DNA from: Catenulispora rubra
Lineage (GTDB): Bacteria; Actinomycetota; Actinomycetes; Streptomycetales; Catenulisporaceae
NCBI RefSeq assembly: GCF_015356825.1
Contig: NZ_JAACYW010000050.1
Location: forward strand, 1 to 53,666
Length of the DNA: 53,666 nucleotides
Direction: 5' to 3'
Made by a program: the position numbers and the translations under genes. The notes below the pieces were generated by a model, which did no database searches, was not told the origin of the DNA, and saw only the letters and a list, made by a program, of their open reading frames with translations. Shown piece after piece: positions 51,408 to 53,666 of the stretch. The first letter of the stretch is position 1; each line of letters opens with the position of its first letter.

Positions 51408-51794
51408 GTGAACGGATCAGAACCACGGCCCATCGCCGCCTTGTGGGTATGGCAGGAGTCTGCGGCATGCCGCCACGCGAACCCCTCAGTGTTCTACTCG
51501 CCGCCGGGCGAGCGCGGCGAAGCGCGCAGAAGGCGAGAGAACCGCGCTCGCGAGATCTGCGACGGCTGCCCCGTGCGCGTCGAATGTGCCCGGTTCGCAC
51601 TGTCGATCGGTGAGGAACACGGGTTCTGGGGCGGCATGACCGACCGGGAGCGCATCAAGGTGCTTCGTCGCCCTCGCGTCGCCGCGCGCGGTTCCTCAGG
51701 GAAGCGGATCGCAGAGGCGACCCGAGATGCTGTCCTTGACGTAGGTCCGGCGGCGGGTGGGACCAGCCACGCTCTGCTTGACGCATACCGCTAA
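51408..51794 (+). CDS. WhiB-family iron-sulfur transcriptional regulator
   Basis: GTG 51408 with GAGGAG upstream gives 128 residues. The four cluster Cys are present: ESAACRHANPSVFYSP and ICDGCPVRVECARFAL (C-x2-C-x5-C), followed by GFWGGMTDRER, the turn that binds region 4 of the main sigma factor. The C-terminus has the basic KVLRRPRVAARGSSGKRIAE for DNA contact. WhiB proteins carry a redox-sensitive 4Fe-4S cluster and steer the housekeeping sigma factor. Its place between the cupin and ferritin-like genes fits a redox theme. Promoter P5 points antisense into it. Confidence 0.93.
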   Translation: MNGSEPRPIAALWVWQESAACRHANPSVFYSPPGERGEARRRRENRAREICDGCPVRVECARFALSIGEEHGFWGGMTDRERIKVLRRPRVAARGSSGKRIAEATRDAVLDVGPAAGGTSHALLDAYR

Positions 51795-51847
51795 CGGCCG
51801 TCTGAAACCCGGTGCTCCCGCTCTTATCTCGCGACTCGGCCGGACCT

Positions 51848-51866
51848 GGCGGCCAGACGGGCCGCC
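51848..51866. terminator. 7-bp hairpin after whiB-like gene
   Basis: GGCGGCC-AGACG-GGCCGCC, a perfect stem 54 bp after the stop codon. In the opposite direction it stands about 10 nt after the -10 element of P5 and would lie at the 5' end of that RNA. Confidence 0.5.
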
Positions 51867-51875
51867 ACGATCAAG

Positions 51876-51902
51876 GACCGGATGACACCGGGGTCTGTGA
51901 CA
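51876..51902 (-). promoter_or_regulatory. Orphan ECF41-type promoter P5 pointing antisense to whiB
   Basis: On the minus strand TGTCACA (51902-51896), a 16-nt spacer GACCCCGGTGTCATCC and GGTC (51879-51876). No minus-strand gene follows; transcription would run against the whiB-like gene. It is back-to-back with P4, 49 bp apart. Confidence 0.6.
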
Positions 51903-51951
51903 CCACTCCCGCGCTCGCTCGGCCTCTGGTCTCCGGTCAGGTGGCCGGGCG

Positions 51952-51978
51952 TGTCACAAAACGCGGCGGGTCCCGGTC
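51952..51978 (+). promoter_or_regulatory. ECF41-type promoter P4 for the ferritin-like gene
   Basis: TGTCACA (51952-51958), a 16-nt spacer AAACGCGGCGGGTCCC and GGTC (51975-51978), followed by TCAGCTGATG as in P1 and P2. The ATG is 41 bp further on. Confidence 0.78.
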
Positions 51979-52018
51979 TCAGCTGATGTAAACCGCCCCG
52001 CCGAACCGAGGTATCACC

Positions 52019-53062
52019 ATGGAGAACAGGGACGCCCACGTCATCGACACGTTGGACGATCTGCGACGCCACCTGCAGTGGGCGATCGAGCTGGAGCACT
52101 CGACCATCCCGCCCTACATGTGCGCGCTGTATTCGCTGGACCCCGGGCAGAATGCCGAGGCCGCGCAGGTGATCAGCACCGTGCTCACCGAGGAGATGCT
52201 GCATCTGGCGCTGGCCGCGAACCTGCTCAACGCGGTCGGCGGCACGCCGAAGCTGGACACCCCCGAGCTGTTGCCGCCTTACCCGCATCCGCTGCCGTAC
52301 AGCGACGGATCGGTGGAGATCCACCTGGTCCCCTTCGGACCCGAAGCCCTCGACCTGTTCCTGCGGATCGAGCAGCCCGCCTCAGCGGACGCCCCACCCC
52401 AGGCCGACCGGTACGGGACGATCGGGCAGTTCTACGCCGCCATCGACGCCGGCCTCCGTACCCTGTGCGACCAGCTGGGGGAGGAGGCCGTCTTCTGCGG
52501 CGATCCCCGGCGGCAGATCGGCCAGATGCATCTGTCTGGCGGAGGCGGGGAGGTCATCCCGGTCCACGATCTGAAGTCCGCCCAGGTCGCGCTCGCTGAG
52601 ATCATCGAGCAGGGCGAGGGCGCGGCGCGCACCGACGTGTGGGACGGCGACGTCGACGTCTTCCATCCCGAGCGTGACGAGGTCGCGCACTTCTACCGCT
52701 TCCAGGAGCTCCGCTTCGGCCACCGCTTCCAGGCCGGGGACACGCCGCAGTCCGGTCCCACCGGCGAGGCGATCGTGGTGGACTTCGACGCGGTGCAGCC
52801 GATGCGGCGCGATCCCCGGTCCGCCGACCACCCGGAGGGCAGCCCGATCCGGGTGGCCCAGCAGGAGTTCGACCAGACCTACTGTCTGCTCCTTTACCTG
52901 CTGGAGCAGGCCTTCAACGGCGACCCGAGCCAGCTCAAGGACTCCGTCGGCGTGATGTACCAGCTTCGGGCCCAGGCGCAGAAGCTCGTGAAGATGCCCG
53001 ACGGCGACGGCATGACCGCCGGTCTGACGTTCGAGTACGTGCCGCCGGAACGTCGCACCTGA
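52019..53062 (+). CDS. Ferritin-like diiron protein (VioB/iminophenyl-pyruvate dimer synthase-like family)
   Basis: The protein has 347 residues. The ferritin-like four-helix core carries LQWAIELEHSTIPPYMCALY and VLTEEMLHLALAANLLNAVG, with the E-x2-H-type metal ligands of each helix pair; the pattern fits the ferritin-like domain found in VioB/RebD/CloT-type proteins. The rest (about 150-347) is a helical extension (FYAAIDAGLRTLCDQLGEEA, FDQTYCLLLYLLEQAFNGDP). Family members often sit in natural-product or redox-stress loci. Its promoter P4 makes it a predicted ECF41 target, so a stress-related role is a fair inference. Confidence 0.85.
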   Translation: MENRDAHVIDTLDDLRRHLQWAIELEHSTIPPYMCALYSLDPGQNAEAAQVISTVLTEEMLHLALAANLLNAVGGTPKLDTPELLPPYPHPLPYSDGSVEIHLVPFGPEALDLFLRIEQPASADAPPQADRYGTIGQFYAAIDAGLRTLCDQLGEEAVFCGDPRRQIGQMHLSGGGGEVIPVHDLKSAQVALAEIIEQGEGAARTDVWDGDVDVFHPERDEVAHFYRFQELRFGHRFQAGDTPQSGPTGEAIVVDFDAVQPMRRDPRSADHPEGSPIRVAQQEFDQTYCLLLYLLEQAFNGDPSQLKDSVGVMYQLRAQAQKLVKMPDGDGMTAGLTFEYVPPERRT

Positions 53063-53133
53063 GGCAGCGGCAGGCGCGGGCGCGGGCTGGTGCCGGAAAC
53101 CCATCGGCCCGCCGCAGGAAAGGAGCAGGGACC

Positions 53134-53666
53134 ATGACCGAACGCGATGGCGGTCCCACGGACCGCGGGCTGCCGGGACCGTTGTCGCAGGTCATGGCCA
53201 GACGCGATCCCGGGGAGGCGCACCGCGCGTCCACACCGCTGGAGCTCCTGTTCGATCTGTGCTTCGTGGTCGCCGTCGCGCAGGTCGGCGGCAGGCTGGT
53301 GCACGCGGTGGCGCAGGGGGATGCCGGGCACGGGATCCTCGGCTACGCCATGATCTTCTTCGCCATCTGGTGGGCCTGGATGAACTTCACCTGGTTCGCC
53401 ACGGCCTACGACACCGACGACGTGCCCTACCGGCTCGTCACGCTGGTCCAGATCGTCGGCGCGCTCATCCTGGCGGCCGGCGTGCCACGGGCCTTCGACC
53501 GCGCGGACTACTCCATCGTCTTGGTCGGCTACGTGGTCATGCGGCTGGCGCTGACCACCCAGTGGCTCCGAGCGGCGCGCGGCGAGCGCGGCGGCTCCCG
53601 CACCACCGCGCTGCGCTACGCCGGCGGCGTCGCGCTCCTGCAGGTCGGGTGGGTGGGCTTCGGGCT
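53134..53666 (+). CDS. Low temperature requirement protein A (LtrA) family, C-terminus cut by window edge
   Basis: ATG 53134 follows AGGAGCAGGG. The 177 visible residues match the start of LtrA-family membrane proteins: STPLELLFDLCFVVAVAQVG, then IFFAIWWAWMNFTWFATAYD and VGYVVMRLALTTQWLRAARG. About five transmembrane helices are visible of the usual ten or so. The molecular function of the family is not known. The gene continues past the window. Confidence 0.9.
   Translation, partial: MTERDGGPTDRGLPGPLSQVMARRDPGEAHRASTPLELLFDLCFVVAVAQVGGRLVHAVAQGDAGHGILGYAMIFFAIWWAWMNFTWFATAYDTDDVPYRLVTLVQIVGALILAAGVPRAFDRADYSIVLVGYVVMRLALTTQWLRAARGERGGSRTTALRYAGGVALLQVGWVGFG

Noticed and set aside
51824..52324. 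Minus-strand gene that P5 or its neighbourhood might express
   Set aside because: It is antisense to the ferritin-like gene and starts upstream of P5, so P5 cannot drive it; composition is that of a shadow frame.

Overview
The window is very GC-rich DNA with actinomycete traits: GTG and TTG starts, a WhiB protein, a SARP/BTAD regulator, two giant LuxR-type (LAL) regulators, an FhaA-type FHA protein, several ECF sigma factors and many secreted hydrolases. I infer a large-genome, soil-type actinobacterium such as Catenulisporales or Streptomyces relatives; species cannot be fixed from the sequence.

Layout. 1-2.3 kb: a partial LysR regulator divergent from a SnoaL-like protein, a small three-helix-bundle protein and a frameshifted scrap of a tyrosine recombinase. 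2.3-6.3 kb: a TetR regulator divergent from an aminoglycoside-phosphotransferase-fold kinase across a double palindrome, then a secreted beta-propeller protein with three cell-wall-binding (CWB2) repeats. 6.3-8.7 kb: a small Cys-rich secreted protein bracketed by two decayed copies of a tRNA 3' half (att-like), then a membrane protein. 8.9-12.1 kb: GNAT protein, two membrane proteins, one with a pentapeptide-like tail. 12.3-18.6 kb: a PucR/CdaR regulator divergent from a polar amino-acid ABC transporter, a D-amino-acid-dehydrogenase-like flavoprotein, and a glutamine synthetase wrecked by deletions and fused to the tail of an SDR gene. 18.7-21.1 kb: an ECF sigma factor fused to a membrane anchor and an ectodomain. 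21.2-28.1 kb: a TetR remnant, GH130-like glycosidase, SUKH protein, a paralogue of the Cys-rich secreted protein with its leader, and an M4 metalloprotease. 28.6-37.7 kb: GT87-like membrane protein, SARP regulator, sedolisin-type (S53) protease with a C-terminal propeller, truncated sugar-permease debris, FhaA-like protein.

37.7-53.7 kb is the most interesting part. It holds an ECF41-type sigma factor gene followed by NDH-2 and by a free-standing copy of the ECF41 C-terminal regulatory domain; a second SigJ-like sigma factor that stops inside that domain; an orphan fumarate-reductase-like flavoprotein; two NmrA-like NAD(P)-binding proteins; two LAL regulators facing each other; a cupin; WhiB; a ferritin-like protein; and a partial LtrA. 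Reading both strands I found five copies of one bipartite promoter, TGTCACA-16 nt-GGTC (one copy has CGTCACA), in this part and none elsewhere. Four lie 40-54 bp before the starts of the flavoprotein, the NmrA pair, the cupin and the ferritin-like gene; the fifth points antisense to whiB. The -35 element matches what is known for ECF41 sigma factors, so I infer a local redox-type regulon controlled by the sigma factor(s) in the same island, with the loose regulatory domain as a possible trans-acting modulator.

Elsewhere, deletion-fusion pseudogenes, duplicated modules and att-like scars suggest an accessory, rearranging part of the chromosome.
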